Of a stretch of DNA of 64,000 bases, positions 35,808 through 47,060 are shown in pieces. The position numbers and the translations under genes are program-made. The first letter of the stretch is position 1. Each line of letters starts with the position of its first letter. The notes beneath the pieces are model-generated. The model was given only the letters and a program-made list of their open reading frames with translations. It made no database searches and was not told the DNA's origin. The stretch is from Oscillospiraceae bacterium (lineage in GTDB: Bacteria; Bacillota; Clostridia; Oscillospirales; Oscillospiraceae): positions 249 to 64,248 of the forward strand of contig WQSX01000006.1 in the NCBI GenBank assembly GCA_009787625.1, given 5' to 3'.

Positions 35808-37661
35808 TTACGGACCAAAAAAATCTATGGTTTGAAATGAACTCATTGGATGATTCAGGAGAAAATCAAGCACATCAATCCAGCCCCACGAATCATTGCC
35901 AAATGCAATGGCTCTGCCTAAAACATGAGCAGCAGTGAATTCTCTCCAACTGCCGTAAATTTCGATCGCACGCTCGGCTGCCATATACAAAAACGGCCAA
36001 GTCTCTTCCTCTTCTAAGAAGCCCGCCGCAACACTGTACCGCGCAAACATTGCAACCCTGCCATAATCCCATGCTGCAAGAGTCGGTAATTGAAGAAGTT
36101 CCTCACTCGTGAATCCGAAAACATCTGTAAGAAGTTCAAACGCTCCTTCAAATGCATCTAAGCCACGCTCAATCCGCTCGGAAAGTTCTATACCTGTCTG
36201 TAATACAAAAACTCTTTCAAACAACTCTTCCGATATTCCTTCAAATTCTTCAATCCTTGACAACAGGTCTTGTGCGGCTCGTGATTGCGCATTACTAATC
36301 ACATTTGCCAAGCCTTCTTGATAATCTTCGGGCAGTGTTCCGTATCGTACACCCTCCCAAAATTCCGATTCGGGTATAGAAACAACCCCCTCACCTAATA
36401 TGAGCGTTCTGAATATATCATCTGCAAGTGGAGATTGCCCGCTTGCCTCTGCGAGTCTCGCTAATTGGTTGAGTGCACTTTCCCTGTCCTCAACTCCCCA
36501 TGATGTACTCAAGAGATGCGGTGCTGCTGAGTGAGATCTGTCCAGTTCAAAGACACGTACAGATTCCTCATTAGATGTTGGCACAAACGCACCAAAGGCT
36601 AACAGCCACTCTTGTTCCGGTGATACAGCATGAGCAAGTTCAAATGAGCGCATTTGTGGCGAGGTCAGGTGTTGCGCCAAGAAACTACTCGAAAAAGGTA
36701 TAATATCGTCAGTAAGATGAACAGGAATAACAACCCACAGCTCGCCTAGGGGAAAATCTGCGTCTCTGAGCACTATCCGATATTCACCATCACCAACGAA
36801 TCTGACATGGAGATAGCCGCTTGTACTTTCTCCGGGAGTAACCCCCCTTATTAACGCAAGGTCAAATCGCTCAGTCATCAAGACCTCCCCAATATTGCGT
36901 ATCGGATCTCCCTCGGGGCTGAATATTTCAAACTCCCACGGAAATTGAGCTATTCTGTTAGTTGGGTTATTTAGTATCACAGGCAGGTGAAAATAAATTT
37001 CGATAATATTTGAAGAAAATCTGATATTCCTGCCCCATGTAATATCATCCACAAATGTAATTTCCAGACCATTGAAGTCAATCGTTTCACCTAACCCAAA
37101 TTCAGTTCTAATTTCCTGAACTAGACCATGGTTCAATTCAAAATCAAACCTCAGTTCAACTCGCTCTCCAAAATTATCGGTGAATTCTAAGATATATTCG
37201 CCATCGCCGGAGTAGACGACATAAATATATCCTGTTTTTGTCATATTTGGCTGAATCGGACCTACTGAAAAAATATTCGTCTCATCATTAACCCCCGCAC
37301 GGACTATATCGGTACTCCATCCATCGGGAGAAAAGGCGATAATGCGGGAATGCTCAATGCCGTTACCACCCTCGCCAACATTTGTAACAGATATTGGTAC
37401 GCTAAAGGCATATGCGCCGTCTAAGTTGATATACCGCGTCCTTAGCCGCCATGCACCGATGTCGTTCGCTAATGTAATCTCCAAATCACCTATAATGAAC
37501 GATGCATCAAATTCAGGGGTACTCCCATGATTATCGCTTTCAGGGGTACTCCCATAGTTGTCGCTTCTGCGCATGACCCCATCAAGCAAACTACATGCAG
37601 AGAGCAAAATCATGGCTCCAATCAACACTAAAACAACCGTTGTAAAGTAAAGTTTCCTCAT
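35808..37661 (-). CDS. Large lipoprotein with DUF1266-like C-terminal helical domain
   Basis: 617 residues; lipobox LLSAC after a hydrophobic helix. Residues 45-360 are two beta-sandwich-like halves with similar sentences (GDGEYILEFTDNFGERVEL and GDGEYRIVLRDADFPLGEL), so an internal duplication. The C-terminal ~200 residues are helical with WGVEDRESALNQLARLAE, LAAWDYGRVAMFARYSVAAGFL, and GRAIAFGNDSWG, which resembles the DUF1266 family. Biological role unknown. ATG 37661 follows GAGGTG; a longer start at 37697 would precede this site. Confidence 0.75.
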   Translation of the reverse strand: MRKLYFTTVVLVLIGAMILLSACSLLDGVMRRSDNYGSTPESDNHGSTPEFDASFIIGDLEITLANDIGAWRLRTRYINLDGAYAFSVPISVTNVGEGGNGIEHSRIIAFSPDGWSTDIVRAGVNDETNIFSVGPIQPNMTKTGYIYVVYSGDGEYILEFTDNFGERVELRFDFELNHGLVQEIRTEFGLGETIDFNGLEITFVDDITWGRNIRFSSNIIEIYFHLPVILNNPTNRIAQFPWEFEIFSPEGDPIRNIGEVLMTERFDLALIRGVTPGESTSGYLHVRFVGDGEYRIVLRDADFPLGELWVVIPVHLTDDIIPFSSSFLAQHLTSPQMRSFELAHAVSPEQEWLLAFGAFVPTSNEESVRVFELDRSHSAAPHLLSTSWGVEDRESALNQLARLAEASGQSPLADDIFRTLILGEGVVSIPESEFWEGVRYGTLPEDYQEGLANVISNAQSRAAQDLLSRIEEFEGISEELFERVFVLQTGIELSERIERGLDAFEGAFELLTDVFGFTSEELLQLPTLAAWDYGRVAMFARYSVAAGFLEEEETWPFLYMAAERAIEIYGSWREFTAAHVLGRAIAFGNDSWGWIDVLDFLLNHPMSSFQTIDFFGP

Positions 37662-37741
37662 AGTGAACACCTCAGTGCATTCTATAAATTTTGTCAAAAT
37701 TTATTGCATCGCACAACGATTGAGTATCATTGTAACACCTT

Positions 37742-37771
37742 TAGCATCTAATAGCATCTAAGTAGCATCTA
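37742..37771. repeat. Three direct repeats TAGCATCTA, about one helical turn apart
   Basis: Exact 9-mers at 37742, 37752 and 37763 (spacing 10 and 11 bp) lie between the divergent lipoprotein and permease genes. Leftward they precede a TACAAT -10 box (about 37732-37737) at the -35 position, where no good -35 hexamer exists, as expected for an activator site. Confidence 0.6.
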
Positions 37772-37851
37772 ACAAACTATCACAGTTTACCGATTAAGTC
37801 AACATTTTTCAGTTGTAATTGTTTCTTTACCTGCTAACATGAAAAAAATAC

Positions 37852-37880
37852 TTAACATATCATCAATGTTGTGTTATTGT
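37852..37880 (+). promoter_or_regulatory. Promoter of the TauE/SafE gene
   Basis: TTAACA (37852-37857), 17 nt, TATTGT (37875-37880), only 6 nt before the ATG at 37887, giving a possible leaderless mRNA. Confidence 0.5.
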
Positions 37881-37886
37881 ACACAT

Positions 37887-38675
37887 ATGATTGGACTCAT
37901 TTATTCTATTGTTATTTTACTTGCTTGTATCATTGCGGCTATCGTTGGTCTCGGTGGTGCTGTGTTTTTTCGTCCGATTTTTGACGCTATTGACTATCAC
38001 AGCTTCAACGAAATTCAACTTTTTTCCAGTGTTGCGATTGTCACCATGACACTTGTCTCAACAATAAAGAAAATAAAAGACGGCATGAAAATTGACATGC
38101 CGCTTGCCGTTACTATTTCTATAGGAGCCATTGTCGGTGGACTCATTGGGGATTTTATTCTTGAATATATGCAAGCAATCATGGTCTCCTCGCGTAGTGT
38201 TCAGCTTGCGCAGACTGTTTCAACCATAATTGTTCTCTCTGTGGCGATATTTTTGACGCTAAAAAAAGACTTCAGGTATGAAGTGAAGAGTAAAGTCTTA
38301 CCACCGCTCATGGGTTTAGGTCTTGGTATGGTGGCGGTTTTTCTCGGAATCGGCGGGGGGCCGCTCAATGTACCATTATTTATGATATTTCTTAGGTTAG
38401 CTCCAAAGAGCGCAACTGCATATTCACTCGTGATCATATTCTTTACACACGCTTCACGCCTTGTTCGCTTGGGGATTGCATCAGAATTTTTTGCGGGTTA
38501 CGACATAGGAATATTACCACTAATTATTGCCGCCGCAGCAGTAGGGGGTCTGCTGGGGGCAATAATCAGTGTCTCTTTAAGCGAAAATGCCGTGAAGAAA
38601 ATGTTTGTTGGGGCGCTTATTGCAGTCATTTTGCTCAATGCGTTTAATGGGCTTCAGTGGGTTATTCATACCTAA
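37887..38675 (+). CDS. TauE/SafE (TSUP) family membrane permease
   Basis: Predicted sulfite/organosulfonate-type exporter of the TSUP family: about 8 transmembrane helices, with the paired glycine-rich motifs IVGLGGAVFFRPIF near the start and FLGIGGGPLNVPLFMIF in the second half. About 262 residues from the ATG at 37887; an in-frame ATG at 37839 would be cut off by the predicted promoter, and neither start has a Shine-Dalgarno. Substrate unknown. It is convergent with the chemoreceptor at 38699. Confidence 0.82.
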   Translation: MIGLIYSIVILLACIIAAIVGLGGAVFFRPIFDAIDYHSFNEIQLFSSVAIVTMTLVSTIKKIKDGMKIDMPLAVTISIGAIVGGLIGDFILEYMQAIMVSSRSVQLAQTVSTIIVLSVAIFLTLKKDFRYEVKSKVLPPLMGLGLGMVAVFLGIGGGPLNVPLFMIFLRLAPKSATAYSLVIIFFTHASRLVRLGIASEFFAGYDIGILPLIIAAAAVGGLLGAIISVSLSENAVKKMFVGALIAVILLNAFNGLQWVIHT

Positions 38676-38698
38676 AGATTACCGGAAGGAATGAATTT

Positions 38699-40828
38699 TT
38701 AAATGTAAGGCTCCACTCTTCCCGGTAAGCCGGGAAGCATTTTTGTGCTGTCATCTAACTTAAACTGTGCGATAAGTTGTCCGAGCATATCGGATTGAGC
38801 GCTCATTTCCTCTGATGCCGCTGCGCACTGCTCAGCACTTGCGCTGTTTTGCTGAACCACTTTCGCGACTTGGTCTATACCGATGTTGATTTGTGATATA
38901 CCCAAAGACTGTTCTTCTGATGCTTTCGCTATTTCGGCAATGAGTCCTGCTGACTCATTTATTCCCGTCACGATTTCGGAGAGGCTGGTGGCGGTTTCAC
39001 CTGCTATACGGGTACCTAGCTCTGCTTTTTCCATTGAGTTTTGTATCATGTCTCCGGTACTTTTTGCAGCTTCTGCACTCTTTGATGCCAGATTTCGCAC
39101 TTCTTCCGCTACCACAGCGAAGCCCTTGCCGTGTTGACCTGCGCGGGCGGCCTCTACCGCGGCGTTTAGTGCGAGAATATTCGTCTGAAATGCGATATCA
39201 TCAATCGTCTTGATAATGTTGTTGATGCTTTTGCTTGCTTCGTTTATTTCTTCAACAGCTGTCACCATTTCACTCATCTGACGGCTTCCTTTTTCAGCAC
39301 TTTCCTTAATTGTTTTGGACAGCTTTGAGGTATTATCTGCAATTTCAGCATTTACTTTTGTCCTCTCGGCTACTTCGGCAATTGAGCTTGAAAGTTCTTG
39401 AACGGAGGCAGCTTGCTCGGTTGCGCCTTGCGCAAGAGCTTGTGAACTGGTGGCTACCTGTTTTGAACCTGTAGATACCTGATTAGAAGATGTGTTTATT
39501 TCAGCAAACATGCTGCCGAGGCTGTGTTCCATTTTCTGAATAGACACCCCTAAAACATCACGCTCGGACATAAGTTCGATTTCAACGGTCAAATCACCAT
39601 TTGCGACATTTTCTAACTTTTGGGAAATATTTGTTACATGACCAACAAATGATACACTGCCGCTTATGGCTTGCCCAATTTCATCCTCGACTTTTGCGTA
39701 TTTGCCGATTACTTCTGCGTCGCCGGGCGTAAGGCTGATATCACCGGTTGAGCCTGCTTTTTTCATGAATGCAGTCAGGTAGGTGAGTGGCTTTACTATT
39801 CTTCCGGTCACGAAATTAACCACTATTACAATGACTATTCCTACAACAACAAAAATAATGAATATCATCAAAATGAGATTATTATACACCGCACTCGCTT
39901 CATTGTTTGGTGCGACAACGGATATGTAAAATGTGCTGTCTGCAAGATTAAGGCGCAGCGGAACTGTTGCGACCATGCTCTGCGCTCCGTTTACAGAAGA
40001 TTGCACACTTGATATACGTACTTCTTCGTTGCCGGTAGGTCTATCATATAGGAGCCCTGCCGCACTTGCATCCTCGCCGACCAAACTCAAATCGGGGCTG
40101 TAGAGAATGGTGCCTGTGTCGCTGATAACAACGATATAACCTGTGTCAAAAATTTCAACTGCTGACAGTTCATTGTGTATACTCTCAAGATATAGGTCTA
40201 CAGTTGCGATGCCGAGTACATTGCCATTGTCGTCCATCAATGGGTATGAAGCGGTTATCATAGAGACTGAAAAGTTGCCAAATGTGTATACATACGGGTC
40301 AGAAAATGTTGGAACTTTTAGCTCCCTTGATGTGAGGTAGTATGGTTGGACAAATTCTTGGTCATCTTCTTCCGTTTGAGGTTGAACCATTGTCACGCCG
40401 TCATCGCGGTAGTAATAAAATGATATGCGCCCGCTGGTTGGCGTGCCGAAAGCTGTGCCTACGTACTCGCTGTCGAGTCCGTCATACGCATTTGGCTCCA
40501 TCATAAATGCCGTGCCCTCTGAAATCAGATACTTGTCAAAGGCACGAAAGATGTATTGTTGCAGTGCTTCCCTATCCACAGTTCCGGACTGGATTTGGGC
40601 TTCTGCTATGCTGCTTATCCCCGATAAAAATGATACGGGATTTTCAAAGGTATTTCCGATCATATTTGCATATTTTTGGCCCATTTCCATCAGCATGACT
40701 TCGTTACTTCTTCTGAATGCGGATTGCAGGGAGAAAAACAGCACGACTAAAATGATAGCCATACCTACGAGGAAGCTCCCGACAGTGGCTACGGTGATTT
40801 TGAACTTAACGCTCTTATTTTTAAACAT
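38699..40828 (-). CDS. Methyl-accepting chemotaxis protein, dCache-type sensor
   Basis: 709 residues. TM1 (about 11-34), a long extracellular double-Cache-like sensor (about 40-300) with [18 protein letters not shown] and [21 protein letters not shown]2 (about 310-335), a HAMP-like segment starting [15 protein letters not shown], and the cytosolic signalling domain with [20 protein letters not shown]. dCache sensors usually bind amino acids or other small molecules. ATG 40828 has GGAGGGG 6 nt upstream. The 40829-41045 gap holds TTGACA near 40948 and no gene. Confidence 0.92.
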   Translation of the reverse strand: MFKNKSVKFKITVATVGSFLVGMAIILVVLFFSLQSAFRRSNEVMLMEMGQKYANMIGNTFENPVSFLSGISSIAEAQIQSGTVDREALQQYIFRAFDKYLISEGTAFMMEPNAYDGLDSEYVGTAFGTPTSGRISFYYYRDDGVTMVQPQTEEDDQEFVQPYYLTSRELKVPTFSDPYVYTFGNFSVSMITASYPLMDDNGNVLGIATVDLYLESIHNELSAVEIFDTGYIVVISDTGTILYSPDLSLVGEDASAAGLLYDRPTGNEEVRISSVQSSVNGAQSMVATVPLRLNLADSTFYISVVAPNNEASAVYNNLILMIFIIFVVVGIVIVIVVNFVTGRIVKPLTYLTAFMKKAGSTGDISLTPGDAEVIGKYAKVEDEIGQAISGSVSFVGHVTNISQKLENVANGDLTVEIELMSERDVLGVSIQKMEHSLGSMFAEINTSSNQVSTGSKQVATSSQALAQGATEQAASVQELSSSIAEVAERTKVNAEIADNTSKLSKTIKESAEKGSRQMSEMVTAVEEINEASKSINNIIKTIDDIAFQTNILALNAAVEAARAGQHGKGFAVVAEEVRNLASKSAEAAKSTGDMIQNSMEKAELGTRIAGETATSLSEIVTGINESAGLIAEIAKASEEQSLGISQINIGIDQVAKVVQQNSASAEQCAAASEEMSAQSDMLGQLIAQFKLDDSTKMLPGLPGRVEPYI
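38718..38744 (+). terminator. Terminator of the TSUP gene inside the convergent mcp
   Basis: CTTCCCGG (38718-38725), TAAG loop, CCGGGAAG (38730-38737), then TTTTT at 38740-38744. It lies wholly in the 3' coding end of the opposite-strand chemoreceptor, where it codes for PGLPG. Confidence 0.65.
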
Positions 40829-41045
40829 CTTGACCCCTCCACTCTAAATAATAGGTTCATTCATCACGAAATCCTACATAAAAATGCAAGCGAGGAACAT
40901 GAATTTAGGATTTATGTGCATTATTTTAGAACACTTTATAAGGTGAGTTGTCAACTGCTGATTAATAAACTTAAAATAATTTATGATGTACTCGGATTTC
41001 CTATTAAATATAACTTTTACAGACTTGGAAATCGTATTTGCTCAT

Positions 41046-43382
41046 TTACCTGTGCTTTCGACCGTATAGTAAGCTACATATTTTGTTGTAAGTCTCTATG
41101 CTGATTAGGTGTTCTTTCTCTGTATTATCCGCATCGTCCTCAGCCTCGTTATCTTCGGGTTCATCATCCTCTTCTGGCTCCTTAAAGGCCGGGTCGTCGG
41201 GTTTATCATAGTCAGGTGCTTTAAATACGGGGTCATCCTCATCGGGTTCAGACCCATCTTTTATCGGTTCATCCTCAGGTTCCTTGATGGCGGCATCGCA
41301 TTTTTCATCTTCGGCACTCGCCGTCTCGTCATCTTGGTATATATACTCATCTTCAAGCTCGGGAAGCAAAATACCATCCAACACTAAAGATGTCCCGGCC
41401 GATGATTGTGGGAAGCCAACACCCATGTCAGTCTCCGGAGAAACAGCACCATTTATATTTACTCCCACCACTCGACCAAATATGCGATTGGCGTTGGCAT
41501 TGTCGGGTACGGGGAAATATACACCCGTTGTGTCATTATTCGCCACTAGTCCGTTGGCAACCCACCCAATGACCCCTCCGACTATATTCCCTCCCTGCAC
41601 ACTACCCTGAAATCTAATATTGGATACATTACCATTGCCTAAGTATCCTATAAATCCGGTAACACCATTTGGATTAGGATCGTTAATGTTCAAATGGATT
41701 ATATGGTTATTACCATTAATTGTACCTACAAAGGGAGTGCTAGTCCCCAAAAGCATGGGATTATTAACATTGGTTAGCCCGTTGGCCGGTGCTATCATGA
41801 AATTTACAGGGTTTGCCGCACTTCCGATGTCAGCACGAATTTCCCATCTGGCACCCGAATAGCCACTATGATTAAGGCTCATCCAACGCAAGTTATTAAT
41901 TGTTTCGATTATAAAATACTCATTTATGTTACCTGCCATAGGATCGCCCACTCTATCAGGCTCGATAGCGCATAGTCCATCGGTACAATTGCAATCAGCG
42001 CTGCCACAGCCACAGTTACAACCGGGTGGTTGAGCGGGGCTACACTCGGTATACGTGCAGTCGCAGTCATCACAAGTGCCGTTGCCGGGGCAAGTGCATG
42101 GTGTGGGCGGAGGTGGCGGTGGTGGATCAGGCGGTGGTATCGGAGTTGGAGTTGGCGTCGGAACTGGAGTTGGGGTCGGAGTCGGCGTTGGCGTTGGTGT
42201 CGGAGCAGGAGTTGGAACCGGAGTTGGAACCGGAGTTGGAACCGGGGTTGGAACCGGAGTTGGTACCGGAGTTGGTACAGGCGTTGGAACCGGAGTCGGG
42301 GCTGGAGTCGGGGCCGGAGTCGGGGCCGGAGTCGGGGCCGGAGTCGGGGCCGGAGTCGGGGCCGGAGTCGGAGCAGGCGATGCTGGTGGTGCAGGGCTCG
42401 GCGTAGGAGCAGGCGGCGCATTTTGCTGTTGCTGCGCATCACGCACGGCGTTTGCTATATCTGAACCTGATACCACATTACCGGGCGCAGGTTCCCCGCG
42501 CACTGCGGGTACAGGCAAAGTCGGCAAAATGTCTTCCGCTTCCGATGAAAAAATGATGTCAGGGTCCGGTCTGTCCGGCAACAATTGCGTCCGTACATCA
42601 TTTTCAATCCTGCGCCACGCAATTGCTTCTTCTATGCGGCTAAAAAGCTCCGGATTCTGCTCAAAAGCCCGCGGATTATCCCTTAGCATCTCGAGAATAG
42701 TGAGATCCAAACTCTCCAGCGGAACAGCGAACATATCCGGTATATTCCCCAAACTCTCTTGGGATTGAGTTCCTTGTATATCCCCGGTCAACCTGAACAT
42801 GCCCTGCGGAGTTACTAAGAAGCTGGCGACATCGCCGTAATTGTCCGGGTCAGGTAGTTCTACCACCACTTCGCCCTCAAGCACAAGCAGTCTGACAAAC
42901 GGGTTTTCCGTACTCAAATAGTCGTCACCGACAACCATACGGCGGTAGATAAGTATATATTCTGTGCCGCGCACACCTACCATCGTCCCGGCAGCCTGCA
43001 CCATATTGCGTGAGTCGTCGCCGAGGCGAACATCAACGCGCACTTTTATCATACCTTCAACCAGTGTAATAGCACTGTTATTGCGCCCGTGACGCTGCCA
43101 GACAGAGTTTATGGAAAGTTTTGTCATCTCTCCCATTACAATCATTTGCTGATAATAGCTGACAGTTGCCGATGCATTTATTCCTGTTATAATAACATCA
43201 CCGTCATAAATGCTCATACCTTGATAAACGGCGGTCAAGTCATGTCCGCCGGCCCTATGCACAAACACAGCTCCGTGTATCGCCTCAATTCGCGGACTGT
43301 TATCCGCTGCAAAAACTGAGATGGGAGCCGAAAAAACAATCATCGCTAAAACAATTATAAAAGTAATAAGTTTTCTTATCAT
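41046..43382 (-). CDS. Secreted FecR-domain protein with Pro/Thr stalk and GLUG-like region
   Basis: 778 residues. Signal peptide (about 1-25, ending VFAAD); FecR-type beta domain (about 28-150: [20 protein letters not shown] and [16 protein letters not shown]). Then a linker, a long Pro-Thr-Ala/Val stalk (about 323-423), a cysteine cluster (about 425-470 with [14 protein letters not shown]), and a beta-helical GLUG-like part (about 520-650: [38 protein letters not shown]). The tail is acidic, rich in EPEDEP-like repeats. No sortase motif is seen. It ends the operon NHL-cyclase-FecR and likely acts outside the cell as scaffold or ligand of the CHASE2 cyclase (inference). Confidence 0.82.
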   Translation of the reverse strand: MIRKLITFIIVLAMIVFSAPISVFAADNSPRIEAIHGAVFVHRAGGHDLTAVYQGMSIYDGDVIITGINASATVSYYQQMIVMGEMTKLSINSVWQRHGRNNSAITLVEGMIKVRVDVRLGDDSRNMVQAAGTMVGVRGTEYILIYRRMVVGDDYLSTENPFVRLLVLEGEVVVELPDPDNYGDVASFLVTPQGMFRLTGDIQGTQSQESLGNIPDMFAVPLESLDLTILEMLRDNPRAFEQNPELFSRIEEAIAWRRIENDVRTQLLPDRPDPDIIFSSEAEDILPTLPVPAVRGEPAPGNVVSGSDIANAVRDAQQQQNAPPAPTPSPAPPASPAPTPAPTPAPTPAPTPAPTPAPTPAPTPVPTPVPTPVPTPVPTPVPTPVPTPVPTPAPTPTPTPTPTPTPVPTPTPTPIPPPDPPPPPPPTPCTCPGNGTCDDCDCTYTECSPAQPPGCNCGCGSADCNCTDGLCAIEPDRVGDPMAGNINEYFIIETINNLRWMSLNHSGYSGARWEIRADIGSAANPVNFMIAPANGLTNVNNPMLLGTSTPFVGTINGNNHIIHLNINDPNPNGVTGFIGYLGNGNVSNIRFQGSVQGGNIVGGVIGWVANGLVANNDTTGVYFPVPDNANANRIFGRVVGVNINGAVSPETDMGVGFPQSSAGTSLVLDGILLPELEDEYIYQDDETASAEDEKCDAAIKEPEDEPIKDGSEPDEDDPVFKAPDYDKPDDPAFKEPEEDDEPEDNEAEDDADNTEKEHLISIETYNKICSLLYGRKHR
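42112..42415 (-). repeat. Tandem 6/12/18-bp repeats encoding the Pro-Thr stalk
   Basis: Repeated GGAGTCGGGGCC and GGAGTTGGAACC units on the plus strand encode PTPAPTP and PTPVPTP. Homogenised blocks of identical units suggest recent expansion. The opposite strand stays open only because of the repeat. Confidence 0.85.
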
Positions 43383-43432
43383 CTTCAGTTCTCCTTGCCT
43401 CTGAACAAACGCTGAATGAATTAGGTAAGCAC

Positions 43433-45199
43433 CTATTTAACATTTTCAACGCTGTAAATTTGAATCCCGACTTTCTTGTTTTTCACGTTTACAATCCCTA
43501 AATCGCTTACGTCTACATACTGCTTTACCTGCTGGTATGTTGCATCAGATATTATTATCTGGCCTTTTTCTGCTTTTGCTTCCAAACGCGCCGCAGTATT
43601 GATTGCATCGCCTATAGCAGTGTAGTCCATGCGGAAGTCAGATCCCATATTGCCAACTACGGCAGTACCTGTGTTTATACCTATACCAAACTGCAAATCA
43701 ACGCCGTATTCATCTAAAATTCCCATTTGCAGGGCAGTTGAATCTTTTTTCATCTCCCAAGCCGATTTTACGGCGCAAAGAGCGTGATTCGGAATGTCAT
43801 TCGGCGCATTAAACAATGCCATCGTCGCATCTCCCATATATTTATCTATCGTTCCGTTATTTTTTTGGATAGCACTGCTTGTGAGTGCCAGATAGCGGTT
43901 GATCATTTCAACGACTGTTTCCGGCGGATTAGTTTCAGAAAAAGCTGTAAATCCGCGGATATCCACAAATAATGCGCTGATTTCCTTTACAACTCCCCCC
44001 AGTTGGATCTCTAAATTACCGTTTATTATTTCGTTTACCACTTCGGGAGCTACAAATCTTCCGAAAATCCCTTTGATATGCTGTTTCTCATAATTAGCGT
44101 ATAACGTGCCGACTATGAGGTGTATTAAATAAGATACAACAAGGAAAATCAATATATCCCCAATACTGATGATTATGTGAAGTCTGCTGTATACAAGCCA
44201 CGCACCAAGAAGCAGTGCGGCTGCCAATATCACCGCGACGATCGAAGCAAGTAAAGGCTTCAACCACCCGAACATCAAAAATACGACAAGTGCGGTAACA
44301 GTCAGAATAGCTAAATTCAGCCACCAAGGAGCTTCCGTCAAGAAAATGCCTTCAAGAAAGTTCTGTATTATATTTGCATAAGCTTCAATACCATGAGTTG
44401 CAATACTGTGATTTAAAGGTGAAGCGTAATTGCCGTAGCCTATCCCCGGCGCATACGGACCGATTAAAACTATGGCGTCCCTGAATATTGCTTCGGCGTA
44501 TTCCTCGTTTATCACACCCCAAAGTGACATAGCTCTAAAGCTTCCCGGTCCTCCGGCATAACGTATCGGAAACCGCCCGTATTCGTCCAGGGGTATATCC
44601 TCAGTTGCGGTTTGCCCCATCGACTCTCTATAAGCCCTGTAGACTTCGAGAGGAAAAGAGCGGATAGTTATATCTCCGAAACGCATTGTAGTGAGGGCTC
44701 GCCGCAATACTCCGTCGGGATCGGGCAAGGGGTTTAGAAATCCAACATGTACTTCATTAGCAAGCTCGTCAAACGGAATCACATAGTCAAAAATTTCCAA
44801 CATTTGCCCCGCAGTCTGATAATGCTCCAGTATGCCCATTCCTCCGAGCACAAGCCCGTCCATTCTTTGCGCCGCATACACCAACGCCTCATCATATTCA
44901 GGTACGGCTCCATAAGTGTTGTATAGTACATTTACTCCTATTGCAGCGGCTCCCATTTCCCTAAGACGCATTATAGCTTCCGCCACAAACAGGCGTGGCC
45001 AAGGCCAGGTGCCTATCTCATTTATACTGCGCTCATCTATGCCCACTATAATAATGTTATCTGCGGTAGGTCTTTCGGAAGCCATAATATTGTCATGAAT
45101 AATATTATCTATGGTAGACGGAACCAATCCGAAATATTGAACAAACCCAAACATAATAAACAGTGCTATGGGCAACATGACTTTTAACTTTTTATACAT
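43433..45199 (-). CDS. CHASE2-domain adenylate cyclase (class III)
   Basis: 588-residue membrane receptor making cyclic nucleotide. N-terminal TM, extracellular CHASE2 (about 25-285: [33 protein letters not shown]), three TM helices (about 292-375), then the cyclase domain (about 400-585). Metal Asp residues are in [10 protein letters not shown] and [12 protein letters not shown]; the Lys of DKYMGD and Asp of [14 protein letters not shown] are the pair expected for ATP, so cAMP is the likely product; the N and R of the transition-state motif are present. Its start overlaps the NHL gene stop by 8 nt. CNB-domain effectors are encoded 2-12 kb away. Confidence 0.92.
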   Translation of the reverse strand: MYKKLKVMLPIALFIMFGFVQYFGLVPSTIDNIIHDNIMASERPTADNIIIVGIDERSINEIGTWPWPRLFVAEAIMRLREMGAAAIGVNVLYNTYGAVPEYDEALVYAAQRMDGLVLGGMGILEHYQTAGQMLEIFDYVIPFDELANEVHVGFLNPLPDPDGVLRRALTTMRFGDITIRSFPLEVYRAYRESMGQTATEDIPLDEYGRFPIRYAGGPGSFRAMSLWGVINEEYAEAIFRDAIVLIGPYAPGIGYGNYASPLNHSIATHGIEAYANIIQNFLEGIFLTEAPWWLNLAILTVTALVVFLMFGWLKPLLASIVAVILAAALLLGAWLVYSRLHIIISIGDILIFLVVSYLIHLIVGTLYANYEKQHIKGIFGRFVAPEVVNEIINGNLEIQLGGVVKEISALFVDIRGFTAFSETNPPETVVEMINRYLALTSSAIQKNNGTIDKYMGDATMALFNAPNDIPNHALCAVKSAWEMKKDSTALQMGILDEYGVDLQFGIGINTGTAVVGNMGSDFRMDYTAIGDAINTAARLEAKAEKGQIIISDATYQQVKQYVDVSDLGIVNVKNKKVGIQIYSVENVK

Positions 45200-46766
45200 A
45201 TGGATACCTCAAGTCATGTGGGACATAAAGCGCAATCAGGCTCAGCTCCGGAAACCATTCTATTACATATGGAAACAGGCGCATCAGCTCACCTAATGTC
45301 GTGACCATAACACCCCTCAAAATAAAATAATCTCTGTCCCTTGTGAGAATTGTTACCGTGTCGTCTATGAATATGGATAGTTCACCTGAGCTTTCATTTA
45401 GCTGTACTTCTGCACCCAAGGATTCAAGGAACGGACGTATCGGTACAAAAATTGAGTCCCCTCTAATCCAGGGCTGAACTCTTCCCATGTCTATCCTCTG
45501 ATTGCCTAAAAATATGCGTATCTCGCCGCGAAACGCAAACCTGGAGTCTACGGTCAGTCCGGTTTCCGCCAACATTTGTCCGCGTGACGGACGGCCTGCC
45601 AATAGCCTTTCTGTGAGAGCCACCGTTACTATACGGTTGTTCATTGTGTCGGATATGAATAGGGTTTCCCCGTCTGTGGCGAGACCCTCCGGTCTTGTAA
45701 TGCGTAAATTTTCGGCTGAATCGTGAAAATATCCTGACTGACCGCCTCCAACCAGTGTTCGCGTGTCATCGGCCGTTATAAGGCGGATAGCGTGGTTTAG
45801 ACTGTCAGCTACCAAAATTGAGCCATCCGGCAACAAAACTAAATCCCGAGGGAAATCAAATCGAGCTTGCCCGTTCGGACCGTCCACATGCCCGCCTTCA
45901 AAGTATTCTGAAAATCTAATTGGTTCTCCGGGTTGCCCTGCAACAGTACTGACAATACCATTTTCTATTCTGCGTATTGAATGGTTTGCCGCATCGGCAA
46001 CGTACAGTACACCGGAAGCTGTAAGGTATAATCCGGAAGGCTCAAAAAATCTCGATTCCAACAACGAGCCATCAAAAAAGCCGCTCTCTTCGGGCGCACC
46101 CGCATACAACATCGTTCTTCCATACGGGTCTATGCGGCGTATAACGTGGTTCATGGTATCTGCCACATATATATATCCTTGTGAGCACATAATAGCTGCG
46201 CGCGGCTGGTTAAACCTGACTTCACCCTCTATCCCGTCTTGAAACCCTGCCGTGCCGTTACCGGCTATGGTTATTACAAACTCACCAAATATTTTACGTA
46301 TGGCATGGTTGTCGGTATCACTGACGATAATGTCTCCGTTTGGTGTGACAAAAACGCCGGAGGGTTTTCTGAACATAGCATACTCGCGGAACCCGTCCAC
46401 AAACGCACCGGAATAGTAATAGGACAAACCATATCGTCCCGGACTGCCGATACGTTGGTTTTCTCTGCCATCTAAGATTTGTATGCGGTCACACATAGAG
46501 TCAGCAACAACTAAATATGTACCCAAAAGGGCGATACCTATGGGATAGTACAGCTCATCAAAAACGTTTTGCGAGTTCCAAAGTCCACTAAAAGACTCAA
46601 CCGGCGTAACTGCAACCGCCTCAGCCTCTCCTGTGATAAGATTCATCTCATTCGCGCCGTTCGGCTCCCTAAACAAAAGGGAATAGCTCAAGAAGCCCAA
46701 CGAAAGTAGGATTAACGCAACAGCGGATGCGATAATCCATTTTTTAACTTGAATACCCTTCGCCAA
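45192..46766 (-). CDS. Membrane-anchored NHL beta-propeller protein with copper-amine-oxidase-N-like stalk domain
   Basis: 524 residues from a TTG start; an in-frame ATG lies at 46799 but without a good ribosome site, while GGGGAG is 9 nt before the TTG. One N-terminal TM anchor (about 8-30), then about six NHL blades (about 65-390) with recurring PxGVxVxxxGDIxVSDTDNHAIR and VADxxNHxIRRI sentences, and a C-terminal beta domain (about 410-520) with VFVPIRPFLESLGAEV, the Cu-amine-oxidase-N stalk type. It probably binds wall or extracellular ligands. First gene of the cyclase operon. Confidence 0.83.
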   Translation of the reverse strand: MAKGIQVKKWIIASAVALILLSLGFLSYSLLFREPNGANEMNLITGEAEAVAVTPVESFSGLWNSQNVFDELYYPIGIALLGTYLVVADSMCDRIQILDGRENQRIGSPGRYGLSYYYSGAFVDGFREYAMFRKPSGVFVTPNGDIIVSDTDNHAIRKIFGEFVITIAGNGTAGFQDGIEGEVRFNQPRAAIMCSQGYIYVADTMNHVIRRIDPYGRTMLYAGAPEESGFFDGSLLESRFFEPSGLYLTASGVLYVADAANHSIRRIENGIVSTVAGQPGEPIRFSEYFEGGHVDGPNGQARFDFPRDLVLLPDGSILVADSLNHAIRLITADDTRTLVGGGQSGYFHDSAENLRITRPEGLATDGETLFISDTMNNRIVTVALTERLLAGRPSRGQMLAETGLTVDSRFAFRGEIRIFLGNQRIDMGRVQPWIRGDSIFVPIRPFLESLGAEVQLNESSGELSIFIDDTVTILTRDRDYFILRGVMVTTLGELMRLFPYVIEWFPELSLIALYVPHDLRYPYV

Positions 46767-46839
46767 GAATACACGCTCCCCAGTCACAATCAAACCCATT
46801 TCCCAATTACATGTAAAATGTACCTATAAATGCATATAT

Positions 46840-46868
46840 ATCGTACCACATTTCACACTATTATGCAA
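46840..46868 (-). promoter_or_regulatory. Promoter of the NHL-cyclase-FecR operon
   Basis: Minus strand TTGCAT (46863-46868), 17 nt, TACGAT (46840-46845). Confidence 0.6.
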
Positions 46869-47060
46869 ACATTTCTTAAAATTTATTCAGTGTTTGCCTA
46901 TTGGTATGCAACAATTTCTCAATTATTGTTTTGTCATTAATCAAAATCACTACTCGTTTTACCCTAGTCTAGTGGCGCTTTTTATATTTATTCATATTTT
47001 TTCTCAACACTTTATCAATATTTTATCAATATTTTCATTAAACATTCTCAACAAGTGTCC

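Noticed and set aside
42055-42768. Plus-strand frame coding Gly-Val repeats
   Set aside because: Antisense of the Pro-Thr stalk of the FecR protein; the repeat keeps several frames open.
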